A DNA stretch of 64,000 bases from Paraplanobispora siamensis (GCF_016863175.1 NZ_BOOJ01000012.1:296016-360015); one strand, 5' to 3'. Positions 43,459-52,111 are shown, counted from the stretch's first letter. The notes: generated by a model not told the origin, from the letters alone. Numbers and translations are program-made.

Positions 43459-44976
43459 TCAGTACATCAGGGTCGGCTGGAGCATGACGGCCGTCCTGTC
43501 GCCGTCGCCGGTGCCGCCGGTCCCGGTGGGGGAGGCGGGCGGGACGGAGGGGGCGGGCTCGGGGCCCGCCTTGACGTGGCGGACGATCAGTACGGCCTCG
43601 GCCACCGCGAGCAGGCCGTACAGGAGGGTGAAGACCGCCAGTGAGACGGCCACCTCGGTCAGGCTGACACCGGGGGAGACGCTCGCCGCGGTGAGCAGCT
43701 CGCCCTGGACGGTCCACGGCTGGCGGCCGATCTCGCTGAGCAGCCAGCCCGCGATCATCGCGATGAACGGCAGCGGGAGGGCCAGCAGGCAGAGCCGGGC
43801 GAACCAGGCCGGGACCTCGCGCGGCGCTCCTGCGGCGCGGCGGCGCAGTGTCCGCCCGCGCGGGGCGGGCTGCCCGTCGGAGGGGCCGGTGGCGCGGCGG
43901 CGCCGGGTGAGCCACAGGCCGAGGACCGACAGGCCCACCGTGGTCATGCCGAAAACGATCATCACGCGGAAGGACAGGTAGACCACCGGCAGGTTGGGCC
44001 GGTAGTCCCCGGGGCCGAACCGCTGGGTGTACTCCTCCTGGAGGTCCTCCATGCCGCGGACGACCGCGTTCGGGTCGTTGGTGGCCAGGAAGCTCAGCAG
44101 CATCGGCACCTCGACCCCCGGGACCGGGGAGAAGGCGGCGCCGGCCGTGTCGCGCTCAAGGCCCTCGGCGGCGGCCAGCTTCATGGGCTGCTGCTCGTGC
44201 AGGAGCTTGCCCGACAGGTCGCCGCTGCCGGCGACGACCATGCCCGCGATCGCCGTCATGACCAGGGCGGCCCGCATCGGCGTGCGCCACATGCTCACGG
44301 CGAGGCCGGCGCCCCGCCGCATCGGGACGGTCCGGTCGGGATCGGCGCTCCGGCGCTCCTTCAGAACCTGGTAGCCGCAGACCGCCAGCACGAACCCGCC
44401 CGCGATCACGAACGATCCCGCCACCACGTGCGGCACCTGGGCCAGCGCGGTGGAGTTGGTCAGTACGGCCCACAGGTCCGTCATCCGGGCCTTGCCGTCC
44501 ACCACCTCGTACCCGACCGGGTGCTTCATCCAGGCGTTGGCCGCCAGGATGAAGTAGGCCGACAGGTTGGAGCCGATCACCGCGGCCCAGATCGTGGCCA
44601 GGTGCACGCGCTTGGGCAGCTTGTCCCAGCCGAAGATCCACAGACCGAGGAAGGTCGACTCAAGGAAGAACGCGAGCAGCGCCTCCAGGGCCAGCGGGGC
44701 GCCGAAGACGTCGCCGACGAAGACCGAGTACTCGCTCCAGTTCATCCCGAACTGGAACTCCTGCACGATGCCGGTGACCACGCCCATCGCGAAGTTGATC
44801 AGGAAGATCTTCCCGAAGAACTTCGTCAGCCTCAGGTACTGCTCCTTGCCCGTACGGTGCCAGGCGGTCTGCAGTCCGGCCACGAAGACGCCTAGGCCGA
44901 TCGTCAGCGGTACGAACAGAAAGTGGTACACGGTGGTCACCCCGAACTGCCACCGTGCCAGGTCAAGCGCCTCCAT
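43459..44976 (-). CDS. cydA: Cytochrome bd oxidase subunit I
   Basis: The 505-aa subunit carries the heme ligands: His in TTVYHFLFVPLTIGLG near 18, a second His-containing region, and the Met helix; the GRQPW motif (SEIGRQPWTVQGE) is intact. The Q-loop is short, as in other actinobacterial enzymes. The complex reduces O2 with high affinity and no proton pumping, useful under low oxygen or when the aa3 branch is blocked. Three spaced operator-like sites stand 22-70 bp upstream of ATG 44976. Confidence 0.96.
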   Translation of the reverse strand: MEALDLARWQFGVTTVYHFLFVPLTIGLGVFVAGLQTAWHRTGKEQYLRLTKFFGKIFLINFAMGVVTGIVQEFQFGMNWSEYSVFVGDVFGAPLALEALLAFFLESTFLGLWIFGWDKLPKRVHLATIWAAVIGSNLSAYFILAANAWMKHPVGYEVVDGKARMTDLWAVLTNSTALAQVPHVVAGSFVIAGGFVLAVCGYQVLKERRSADPDRTVPMRRGAGLAVSMWRTPMRAALVMTAIAGMVVAGSGDLSGKLLHEQQPMKLAAAEGLERDTAGAAFSPVPGVEVPMLLSFLATNDPNAVVRGMEDLQEEYTQRFGPGDYRPNLPVVYLSFRVMIVFGMTTVGLSVLGLWLTRRRRATGPSDGQPAPRGRTLRRRAAGAPREVPAWFARLCLLALPLPFIAMIAGWLLSEIGRQPWTVQGELLTAASVSPGVSLTEVAVSLAVFTLLYGLLAVAEAVLIVRHVKAGPEPAPSVPPASPTGTGGTGDGDRTAVMLQPTLMY

Positions 44977-44997
44977 GCTTCCCCCCGCGGGTCTGAA

Positions 44998-45046
44998 GCT
45001 CTACAAGCCGTAGTTCTACTTCTAGTAGTACTACGGCCTGTAGAGC
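44998..45046. promoter_or_regulatory. Three CTAC-N5-GTAG sites at exact 15-bp period before cydA
   Basis: CTACAAGCCGTAG (45001-45013), CTACTTCTAGTAG (45016-45028) and CTACGGCCTGTAG (45031-45043) repeat with 15-bp spacing, and the whole 49-bp block is dyad-symmetric (GCTCTACAAGCCGTAGT against its complement 45030-45046, one mismatch). The half-site resembles TACTACA/TGTAGTA boxes bound by BlaI/CopY-like repressors. It lacks the Rex site (TGTGA...TCACA) usual in Streptomyces cydAB. The regulator is not in the window. Confidence 0.7.
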
Positions 45047-45049
45047 AAT

Positions 45050-45501
45050 AGGCGGGAGCGGTGCCGCGAGCTGATGCGATCTTTGTCACACGGCCCGTTT
45101 CGAGACCGCACTTCTCTGGCGGGCCAGATCGTCCCTCCGGCTCGCGGCACCGGTCCTTCTTCCCTCGCCGGGGGCGCGCCCCGGCCGTCCCGGCGAAAGA
45201 GCTGGCGGCTCCACCTGCCGGGAGGGCGCTTCCGGGTCCGCCAGGCTCCCGGAAGCGCATGACCTCATGCTGGTGCAGGCGGTGCGGGCGGCGCGTCCGC
45301 CGCTCGGGTGATTCGGGGGTAGGCCGGACGGCGGACATGATCACGCGGCTTGCAAGCGCGGTTACGGAGCGCTGTAAGCACCTATAAAGCGCGGATAAAG
45401 GACCGGCAAGAGGGCTGCAAGCACGCTCGGTTATCAATGAGTCACGCCCAGGGGGGATCCGGCAGGGAGCCGGTCCGAGGGGCGCTAGGGAGAGAACGAC
45501 A
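45050..45501. other. 450-bp stretch without a convincing gene
   Basis: Both strands contain open frames of 60-108 codons, but they are Arg/Pro-rich, lack ribosome sites and do not look like proteins. The last 150 bp hold likely promoter material for the secreted protein: TATAAA (about 45384) and copies of GCTGYAAGCAC (45371-45381 and 45415-45425). Nothing else is recognised. Confidence 0.5.
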
Positions 45502-46017
45502 ATGAAGCGACTGACCATGGGCCTGCTGGCCGCCACCGCCACCGCCGCGACCTTCGCGCTCGCGATGCCGGCCTCCGCCCAGGCGGCCACGCCCACCACG
45601 GCGTCCGCCACGGCCAGCTCGTCCGGCTACGACTACGACGACTACTGGGGCCCCGTCTACTCACACAACTACAAGGCCAAGGCCAAGGGCTGGATCGGCG
45701 TCGAGTGGGACCACCACCAGGAGTCCAACGAGGTGCACGTCCGCGGCAAGCTGTACGACCTCGACCACCGCACCTACGGGCAGGGCGGCAAGTGCGCCTA
45801 CGTGAAGATCCAGGCGCACCGCTTCGACGACCACCACAACTACTGGGCCGAGAGCGAGTACTACAAGTACTGCGGCGCCGGCGGCTACAAGAAGTTCCAC
45901 TTCTCCAGCCACGACGTCGACGGCGTGCGGGCGAAGGTCTGCCAGATCGGCCTGCACAGCAAGTACCCGACTCGTTGCGGTGACTGGGAGTACCTCTACA
46001 CCGCCGAGAGCGAGTAA
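45502..46017 (+). CDS. Secreted four-cysteine protein of unknown function
   Basis: The 171-aa product has a clear signal peptide (MKRLTMGLLAATATAATFAL then AMPASAQAA; cleavage near 29). The mature domain is rich in Tyr, His, Lys and Gly and has four cysteines (GGKCAYVK, YKYCGAGG, AKVCQIG, PTRCGDW), likely two disulfides, with beta-strand patterns such as WIGVEWDHHQESNEVHVRGK. ATG 45502 has AGGGAG upstream. A textbook terminator follows. I do not recognise the family; roles in adhesion or inhibition are open. Confidence 0.8.
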   Translation: MKRLTMGLLAATATAATFALAMPASAQAATPTTASATASSSGYDYDDYWGPVYSHNYKAKAKGWIGVEWDHHQESNEVHVRGKLYDLDHRTYGQGGKCAYVKIQAHRFDDHHNYWAESEYYKYCGAGGYKKFHFSSHDVDGVRAKVCQIGLHSKYPTRCGDWEYLYTAESE

Positions 46018-46031
46018 TCACATAGATTCCG

Positions 46032-46079
46032 GCCGCGGTCCGTTCCCAGGGAGGGGGGAACGGGCCGCGGCTCTGTTTT
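46032..46079 (+). terminator. Strong intrinsic terminator after the secreted protein
   Basis: GCCGCGGTCCGTTCCC (46032-46047) pairs with GGGAACGGGCCGCGGC (46056-46071), one G-U pair, 8-nt loop, then CTCTGTTTT. It is the most canonical terminator in the window. Confidence 0.9.
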
Positions 46080-46139
46080 CACGGGCGGCTCTACTGCGGG
46101 CGGCTCTTCTGCGGAGGACGGCGCCAGCGGATGAGGCCG

Positions 46140-47015
46140 TCAGCGGGTGACGCCGGCCGCCTTGAGATAGGCGTCGAGGTTGCCGATCTCGAAGCCCCGG
46201 CGCTTGATCTTGTTGACGAGGATGCGGAAGTCCCGCGACAGGTTCGGCCGGAAGTGCAGCAGCAGCACGTCGCCGGGGCGGAGCTTCTTGTCCGGCACCT
46301 GGTAGGCGATCTTCCCGCCGGGCTGCACGGTCGCGGTCCACAGCAGCAGGGCTTTGACGCCGCAGGCCTTGGCCGCCCGCCGGGTCAGCGTGTTGTGGTT
46401 GCCGAACGGCGGGCGCAGCAGCCACGGCGCGGTCCCGGTCTGCCCGCGGATCAGCTTGGAGGCGCCGCAGATCTCGGCCCGCTGTCCCTCGTAGCCGAGG
46501 GTGTGCAGGTCGGGATGGGTCAGGGTGTGGTTCTCCACCGTCGCGCCCGCCTCGCGCAGGCTCCGGACGTAGTCCCACTTCCCGGCGCCCAGATATCTGC
46601 CGCCCTGCGCGGTCGGGTCGGCCGCGCCCCGCGCCTCGACGGCGTCGCGGGTGACGAAGGCGGCGATGGGGATCCGCCCGTCGCGGACCTGTCTGACGAG
46701 GCCGGGATCCTGCTCCCACCCGTCGTCGATGGTGAGGAAGACGACCTTCCGCTCGGTCGGGATGGAGCTGATCACCGGCGGCAGCCCGTCGGCGGACCGG
46801 GGGATCCGCCCCACCTCACCCGGTTCCGGCAGCGCGCCGGGCGGTCCCGCGGGCCCGGACGGCGAGGCGGACGGACGCCCGGAGCCCTCGGCGGTCTGCG
46901 GCGACCTCTCGACGGCCGCCCCGGAACCGCGCTCCGCGCCGGTCGCGCACCCGGCCGACGACAGGGCCACGAGTACGGCCGCCAGCCCGATTTGCCATGA
47001 TTTCTCCCCAGCCAC
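46140..47015 (-). CDS. Lipoprotein polysaccharide deacetylase (NodB family)
   Basis: The 291-aa product is predicted to be exported as a lipoprotein: AAVLVALSSAGC near 22. The NodB domain (about 85-290) has motif 1 VVFLTIDDGWEQD, motif 2 HTLTHPDLHTLG and motif 3 RPPFGNHN, with the metal-binding Asp-His-His set present. Substrates are usually peptidoglycan or chitin-like polymers. GTG 47015 is chosen since it places the lipobox correctly; a longer upstream frame adds a charged, unlikely leader. It diverges from the DUF2071 gene with 67 bp between. Confidence 0.88.
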   Translation of the reverse strand: MAGEKSWQIGLAAVLVALSSAGCATGAERGSGAAVERSPQTAEGSGRPSASPSGPAGPPGALPEPGEVGRIPRSADGLPPVISSIPTERKVVFLTIDDGWEQDPGLVRQVRDGRIPIAAFVTRDAVEARGAADPTAQGGRYLGAGKWDYVRSLREAGATVENHTLTHPDLHTLGYEGQRAEICGASKLIRGQTGTAPWLLRPPFGNHNTLTRRAAKACGVKALLLWTATVQPGGKIAYQVPDKKLRPGDVLLLHFRPNLSRDFRILVNKIKRRGFEIGNLDAYLKAAGVTR

Positions 47016-47069
47016 GGGCGACCATCCTGCCAGGAACGGAGCACTGGTCCGGCATCCGTCCGGCGCCCG

Positions 47070-47075
47070 TATCCT
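47070..47075 (+). promoter_or_regulatory. -10 box for leaderless DUF2071 transcript
   Basis: TATCCT ends 7 nt before ATG 47083 with no ribosome site between. Confidence 0.5.
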
Positions 47076-47082
47076 CGCTGCC

Positions 47083-47826
47083 ATGAGCTTCAGCGGGACC
47101 CCGAGGCCGCCTTTGCGCTGGTACCACGCCGAGACCGACCTCGACGACTTCGCGATCGTCAGCTACCGGGTGCCGACCGGCGCGCTCGCCCGGTTGCTGC
47201 CCGAGGGGGTCGCCCCGGTGGAGTTCGCTTTCTCCGACGGGGAGACGGCGGCCATGGTCTCTGCGGTCGCCTTCCGGGACCGTGACTTCCACTTCCGCTT
47301 CTGCCCGCCGGCGGCGATCAACTGCGGCCAGATCAACTACCGGGCCTACGTCACGGCGGGCGGCCGGGAGGGCGTGTGGTTCTTCGGCACGAGCCTGGAC
47401 CACCCGCTGGTCGCCGTGCCGCGGCGGGTGTGGGGCATGCCGTGGCGCCGCGCCCGCATCCGCATCTCCGCGGAGTGGGACGCCGCGCCCGCCCGCTGGC
47501 GGCTGTCCGGCGACGGGGCGCACTGCGAGGCCGCCGAGCTCGGCGCGCCGCCCGTGAGCCTGGACGGGTTCACCGGCGAGAGCCACTGGATGGCCCTGCT
47601 CACCCACCCGACCGTCGGCTGGTACCGCCGCCGCGACGGCCGCGTGGGCACCTACAGCATCTGGCACCCGCCGATGCGGCCGCGCCACCTGGCCGCCACC
47701 TCGGCCGGGTTCCGCCTCTTCGAGGAGCTCGGCCTGACCACCCCCTCCTCGAAGCCGCACTCGATCCTGGCCCAGGAGCGCATCCACTTCGACATCCACA
47801 CCCCACCCCGCCTGCTGCGGCGGTGA
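47083..47826 (+). CDS. DUF2071 (YqjF/acetoacetate-decarboxylase-like) protein
   Basis: The 247-aa soluble protein has the DUF2071 pattern: an early YRVPTGALARLLPEGVAPVE, mid-protein INCGQINYRAYVTAGGREGVWF, and MPWRRARI. The fold is related to acetoacetate decarboxylase, but the catalytic Lys context is not clear, so function is unknown. The stop overlaps a GTG (47823) in frame with the decayed cox composite, so any translation of that remnant would be coupled to this gene. Confidence 0.85.
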   Translation: MSFSGTPRPPLRWYHAETDLDDFAIVSYRVPTGALARLLPEGVAPVEFAFSDGETAAMVSAVAFRDRDFHFRFCPPAAINCGQINYRAYVTAGGREGVWFFGTSLDHPLVAVPRRVWGMPWRRARIRISAEWDAAPARWRLSGDGAHCEAAELGAPPVSLDGFTGESHWMALLTHPTVGWYRRRDGRVGTYSIWHPPMRPRHLAATSAGFRLFEELGLTTPSSKPHSILAQERIHFDIHTPPRLLRR

Positions 47827-49315
47827 GGAACCGCCTTCCGGGAGGGGACGAGGCGCACAGGCACGGCCCGGAGTCCCGGGTGATCGCCGGAGGGCACAGC
47901 CTGCTCCCGATGATGAAGCTCCGGCTGGCCCGTCCCGAGGTTCTGATCGACATCAACGACCTGGCCGAGCTGTCCTTCCTCGGGGTCGAGGGGAACGAGC
48001 TGGTCGTCGGTGCGCTGGTACGGCACGCGCAGCTTCCCGCCGACCCCACAGTGGGGCGATTTTTCCCGATATTTCGTGACGCGGAGCGGGTGATCGCCGA
48101 CCCCGTGGCCCGCAACCGGGGCACGGTCGGCGGCTCGCTCTGCCAGGCCGACCCCTCGGAGGACCTGTCGGCGGCCTTCGCCGCGGTCCGGGCCACGGCC
48201 GTGATCCAGGGACCCGGCGGCGAGCGCGAGGTGCCGATCCGGGAGTTCCACCGCGGGCCGTACGAGACGGCGGTGGAGCCCGGCGAGCTGCTCACCCGGC
48301 TGCGGGTGCCGCTGCGCCCCGGCGCGGGGAGCGCCTACGAGAAGGTCGAGCGCCGGGTGGGCGACTGGCCGGTCGCCGCGGCCGGGGCGCTGCCCCGGCT
48401 CGACGGCGGGGTGGCCGCCGAGGCCGGGATAGGGTTGACCGCCGTCGGCGCCGAGCACTTCGCCGCGCCCGAGGCCGAGGAGTACCTGACCGGCCGGGCC
48501 CCGACGAGGAGGCGTTCGCCGAGGCGGGCCGCATCGCCGCCGCGAACTGCGACCCGCAGGCCGACGCTCGCCGTGATGTGCGACGGGCACGAGGTCACCA
48601 CCGTCGAGGGGCTGGAGCGCGACGGCGAGCTCGACGCCGTGCAGGCCGTACTGGCCACCGACAAGGTGCGCTTCCAGGGACAGGAGGTCGCGTTCGTGGT
48701 GGCCGACGACCCCTACACGGCGCGCGACGCGGTGGAGCTGATCGACGTCGAGTACGAGCCGCTGGAGCCGGTCGTCGACGCGCGCCGGGCCCTGGATGAG
48801 GACGCCCCGGTGATCCGCGACGACCTGGAGGGCCGGACCGGCAACCACATCTTCGACTGGGAGGCGGGCGACCGCGCGCAGACCGACGCGATCTTCGAGC
48901 GGGCCGAGGTGACGGTGGCGCAGGACATGCTCTACCCGCGCGTGCGCCCCGCGCCGCTGGAGCTGCCGTTGCGGCGGGTCGGCGCCGCCCTCGGCTACCA
49001 GGTCGAACCGGCCGACGGCCCGCCTGCGCCGGACACCGCGGCCGTGGTGGTGGCCTCGCACGGGGTGGGGAGATCCCGGTGCTGGCGGCGGCCCTGCGCG
49101 CGGGCGTGCCGTACGTCGGCCTGATCGCCGGTCGGCGCCGCGCCGCGGCCGTGCTCGCGGAGGTGGAGGGAGGCGGGCGGGTGCACGCCCCCGCCGGGCT
49201 CGACCTGGGCGCCCGTACACCCGGCGAGATCGCGCTGTCCGTCTACGCCCAGATCGTCGCGGAGCGCCGAGGCGGACCGGGAGGGATCGCGGCGGGTGGA
49301 ACAGCAGAGGGCTGA
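47823..49315 (+). pseudogene. Collapsed coxM-coxS-coxL-xdhC operon (composite pseudogene)
   Basis: One frame from GTG 47823 to 49124 joins pieces of four genes in operon order. First, a CoxM-like FAD subunit lacking its N-terminus (about 47,874-48,565: VIAGGHSLLPMMKLRLA, VARNRGTVGGSLCQADPSED). Then 26 residues of CoxS (48,566-48,644: CDGHEVTTVEGLERDGEL), about 106 residues of CoxL (48,645-48,962: RFQGQEVAFVVADDPYTARD), and the C-terminal part of XdhC (48,963-49,315). Near 48,501 one base is missing: the next frame reads DEEAFAEAGRIAAANCDPQA, the normal CoxM end. Near 49,070 another base is missing, after which EIPVLAAALRAG-type XdhC sequence continues in the next frame. No active site survives. 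Confidence 0.85.
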
Positions 49316-49383
49316 GGCGGGCGGGACCGGATTGGCCGAATGGCGTTCTCTTCGTTTTTCCCCGCGCACGCCGCCCGTCTGGT

Positions 49384-49389
49384 TATGAT
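49384..49389 (+). promoter_or_regulatory. -10 box for the methyltransferase gene
   Basis: TATGAT (in GGTTATGATC) predicts a start near 49,396 and a short leader carrying CGGAGCC before ATG 49429. Confidence 0.45.
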
Positions 49390-49428
49390 CACGCCTGGCT
49401 GCCCGCACTTCCCCGAGACGGAGCCTCC

Positions 49429-50256
49429 ATGGCCGAAAGCAACCCCCTTCCCTGGTCCCCGCCGGAGGGGGAGATCCCCAAGATCGATTCCACCGTGCCG
49501 CACCCCGCGCGGATCTACGACTACTGGCTCGGCGGCAAGGACCACTTCGAGGCGGACCGGGTGGCGGCGGAACAGGTCATCGCCGCGGTCCCCGAGGTCC
49601 GCCACACCGCCAGGGAGAACCGCGCCTTCCTGGGCCGGGCCGTGCGCCACCTCGTCGAGAACGGGGTCACCCAGTTCCTCGACATCGGCACCGGCATCCC
49701 CACGCAGGGCAACACCCACGAGGTGGCCCAGCAGGTCCTGCCCGAGGCGCGCGTCGCGTACGTCGACAACGACCCGATGGTCCTGGCCCACGCCCGGGCG
49801 CTGATGATGAGCACCCCGGAGGGGAGGTCCACCTATGTGCAGGCCGACCTCCGCGATCCGGAGAGCATCCTCGACCACCCCGAGGTGCGCTCCACCATCG
49901 ACTTCGACCGGCCGGTGGGCATCCTGCTCGTGGCCATCCTGATGTTCATCAAGGACTCCGAGGACCCGATCGGCCTGGTCAAGCGCATCACCGACGCGGT
50001 TCCCGCGGGCAGCTACCTGGTCGTCTCGCACGTCAGCCAGGACCTGCTCGGCCCCGAGGCGGTCCAGCGCACGCTCCAGGTCTACAACCGCGCCTCGGCC
50101 ACGATGACCATGCGCACCCACGAGGAGATCACCCGGTTCTTCGACGGCTTCGAGATCGTCGACCCCGGTCTGGTGGAGGTCTACCGGTGGCGCCCTGAGG
50201 AGGAGATCCCCGACCGTCCCACCGCGGTGTACGCCGGAGTCGGCCGCAAGCGGTGA
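49429..50256 (+). CDS. SAM-dependent methyltransferase of the PF04672 family
   Basis: The 275-aa protein has the actinomycete PF04672 signature: STVPHPARIYDYWLGGKDHF (about 20-39), ENRAFLGRAVRHL, FLDIGTGIPTQGNTHEVAQ (SAM site), YVDNDPMVLAHARALM. Members are numerous in actinomycetes; targets are unknown. Its own promoter suggests a single-gene unit. It separates the cox composite from coxG. Confidence 0.92.
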   Translation: MAESNPLPWSPPEGEIPKIDSTVPHPARIYDYWLGGKDHFEADRVAAEQVIAAVPEVRHTARENRAFLGRAVRHLVENGVTQFLDIGTGIPTQGNTHEVAQQVLPEARVAYVDNDPMVLAHARALMMSTPEGRSTYVQADLRDPESILDHPEVRSTIDFDRPVGILLVAILMFIKDSEDPIGLVKRITDAVPAGSYLVVSHVSQDLLGPEAVQRTLQVYNRASATMTMRTHEEITRFFDGFEIVDPGLVEVYRWRPEEEIPDRPTAVYAGVGRKR

Positions 50257-50401
50257 CCCCGGCGGTCCGGGGACGGCGTTCCCGGGGCGGGTTCTCCGGA
50301 TCCTCGTCACGGCGGAGATCCGGAAACACGCCTCAGGGCTGACAATCCCCGGACACGCCGGAGGGCAGATGTTGCTCTTATCCCCGTGGCCGGGGACTCT
50401 C

Positions 50402-50407
50402 TAGAGT
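50402..50407 (+). promoter_or_regulatory. -10 box for leaderless coxG transcript
   Basis: TAGAGT ends 7 nt before GTG 50415; GTG 50406 overlaps the box and cannot be the start of a leaderless message. Confidence 0.55.
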
Positions 50408-50414
50408 GCTGGAC

Positions 50415-51083
50415 GTGAAGGTCGCAGGCAGCGCCGTGCTCGGCATCGACAGAGATCGTGTGTGGTCCGCGCTCCAGAACCCCGACGTGCTGGTGCGCAC
50501 GATCCCGGGGTGCGAGCGCCTGGAGGAGACGGGGCCCGACACCTACCGGATGACGGTCACCGCGGGGGTGGCCTCGATCAAGGGCGTCTACCAGGGCGAG
50601 GTCGCCCTGTCCGAGCCCGAGGCCCCCCGGCGCTTCGTGCTCAGGGCCAGGGGCCAGGGCGCGCCCGGCACCGTGGACGCCACCGTGGAGGTACGCCTCA
50701 GCGAGGTCGACGGCGGCACCCGGATCGACTACGACGCCGACGCCGTGGTCGGCGGCATGATCGGCGGCGTGGGCCAGCGGATGCTCAGCACGGTGGCGAA
50801 GAAGACCGCGGGGGAGTTCTTCTCCGCGGTCGAGAGCCACCTGGTCTCCGGCGGGGAGGCCCCGGTTCCCGGGACGGCCCCCGCCGTCCCCGGAACGGCG
50901 CGCGAGGCCGCCGTACCCGGGGCGCCCGCGGAGCAGGTCCGGGTCTTCGAACGTCCGGCCCCGCCCGCGCGTCAGGGCGTACCGGCCTGGACGGTCGTGA
51001 CGGCGTTCGGGATGGGCGCGGGCATCGCGCTCGGCAGCGCGGTGATCGGCTGGCTGCTGGGCCGCGCCGACCGGAGGCGCTGA
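50415..51083 (+). CDS. CoxG-like SRPBCC protein with C-terminal membrane anchor
   Basis: The 222-aa product is an SRPBCC/START-fold protein of the CO-dehydrogenase subunit G family: VAGSAVLGIDRDRVWSALQN, PGCERLEETGPDTY, VDATVEVRLSEVDGGTRIDY, and AKKTAGEFFSAVE. A Pro/Ala-rich linker leads to a membrane helix (WTVVTAFGMGAGIALGSAVI). CoxG helps recruit CO dehydrogenase to the membrane and can bind quinone in mycobacteria. It is intact although the neighbouring structural cox genes are destroyed. GTG 50415 is chosen from the -10 spacing. Confidence 0.85.
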   Translation: MKVAGSAVLGIDRDRVWSALQNPDVLVRTIPGCERLEETGPDTYRMTVTAGVASIKGVYQGEVALSEPEAPRRFVLRARGQGAPGTVDATVEVRLSEVDGGTRIDYDADAVVGGMIGGVGQRMLSTVAKKTAGEFFSAVESHLVSGGEAPVPGTAPAVPGTAREAAVPGAPAEQVRVFERPAPPARQGVPAWTVVTAFGMGAGIALGSAVIGWLLGRADRRR

Positions 51084-51120
51084 CCTCGGACGAACCCTCG
51101 CGATTGGGGATCTTCCGGCG

Positions 51121-51126
51121 TAACGT
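51121..51126 (+). promoter_or_regulatory. -10 box for leaderless transcript of the unknown gene
   Basis: TAACGT ends 7 nt before ATG 51134, and no ribosome site is present. Confidence 0.5.
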
Positions 51127-51133
51127 GACGGGT

Positions 51134-52033
51134 ATGCGCGAGGCACGTGCTGAGGATGCCCGGAACGAAGCCAGACGACTGATTCACGATCTCCTGGGGG
51201 AGGAGCGGCCATCCGCCGGTGTCCTGCTGCGTGAGGCCGCGACCGTGCTGGGCGCCGATCGCGTCGAGCGTTGCGCCGAGCTCGCCCGGGGCGCCCCGCT
51301 GACCCGCAGGTCCGCCGAGCTCGCCTCGCTGGCCGGGCTGTTTGTCGGCACCCGCGAGCTGGGGGAGCAGTGGTGGCGGCAGGCCAGGGACGGCAAGCGG
51401 CCCGCGCCCGACGAGGTCCTGCGCGCCGCCACCGCCGTCGACCCGTGGGCCGACCTGACCGTGCTGGAGATGCTGGCCGCCTGGATCGCCGACGACTCCG
51501 CGGACGAGACCTGGGGCAGGCCGAGCGCGGTCACCGACCTGAACTCCTGGCAGGCTGAGGACCGGATCGCGCTCCCGGCCGACGCGATCCCAGGCCAGCG
51601 GATCGTGGTCGCCTTCGACGCCGGCGGGCGACTCGACGCCGTGGTGATCCGCCGTCCCGACGAGGACCTCGGCTCGAACCTGGACTTCAACTCGCTGCGC
51701 TACTCCCGGCCCGCCGAGGCCCAGTGGAGCTGGGGCGTGGCCGCGGGCCTGGGCCCGCACCATCTGCGGGAGGACCCCGACCCGTACACGCAGCCGGTGG
51801 ACCCCGCCGCGGCCGACGCCCTGCGCGTCTGGGCCCTGCGGCACGGAGCCACCGCCGAGCAGACCGGGCGGGAGTGGCGGGTCAAGGGGGACGTCGTGGC
51901 CGCGATCGAGCGGGTCGACTGGATGTGGCGCAGCGGCGAGTGGTTCGCCTGGTGGCGCGGGGTCGCCGCGCTGGTCGACGGCGACCCCCTCCAGCTCGCC
52001 GCCCGTCTCGAGGAGATCGCCGCGGCGTCCTGA
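51134..52033 (+). CDS. Conserved-looking protein of unknown function
   Basis: The 299-aa acidic, soluble protein is Ala/Asp/Trp-rich with no signal, membrane segment or known motif. The C-terminal half has repeated Trp residues (EQTGREWRVKGDVVAAIERV, then DWMWRSGEWFAWWRGVAALV). The N-terminal half is helical. Base composition and codon use match the neighbours, so it is a resident gene. ATG 51134 is supported by a well-placed -10 box. I do not recognise it and its context gives no clue. Confidence 0.75.
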   Translation: MREARAEDARNEARRLIHDLLGEERPSAGVLLREAATVLGADRVERCAELARGAPLTRRSAELASLAGLFVGTRELGEQWWRQARDGKRPAPDEVLRAATAVDPWADLTVLEMLAAWIADDSADETWGRPSAVTDLNSWQAEDRIALPADAIPGQRIVVAFDAGGRLDAVVIRRPDEDLGSNLDFNSLRYSRPAEAQWSWGVAAGLGPHHLREDPDPYTQPVDPAAADALRVWALRHGATAEQTGREWRVKGDVVAAIERVDWMWRSGEWFAWWRGVAALVDGDPLQLAARLEEIAAAS

Positions 52034-52111
52034 GGGGCCCGGACCGCCGTGGCCTCCCGGCCCCTGTTCCGGCCGGTCCGTGAAGTCGTCGCGGGGACTC
52101 CCCGGGCCTGT

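Noticed and set aside
44998..45046. Rex (redox) operator at cydA
   Set aside because: The TGTGA-N-TCACA pattern of Rex sites is absent; the boxes are CTAC/GTAG.
45061..45387. Open frame of 108 codons before the secreted protein gene
   Set aside because: Arg/Pro-rich composition, no ribosome site, no protein-like pattern; probably non-coding.
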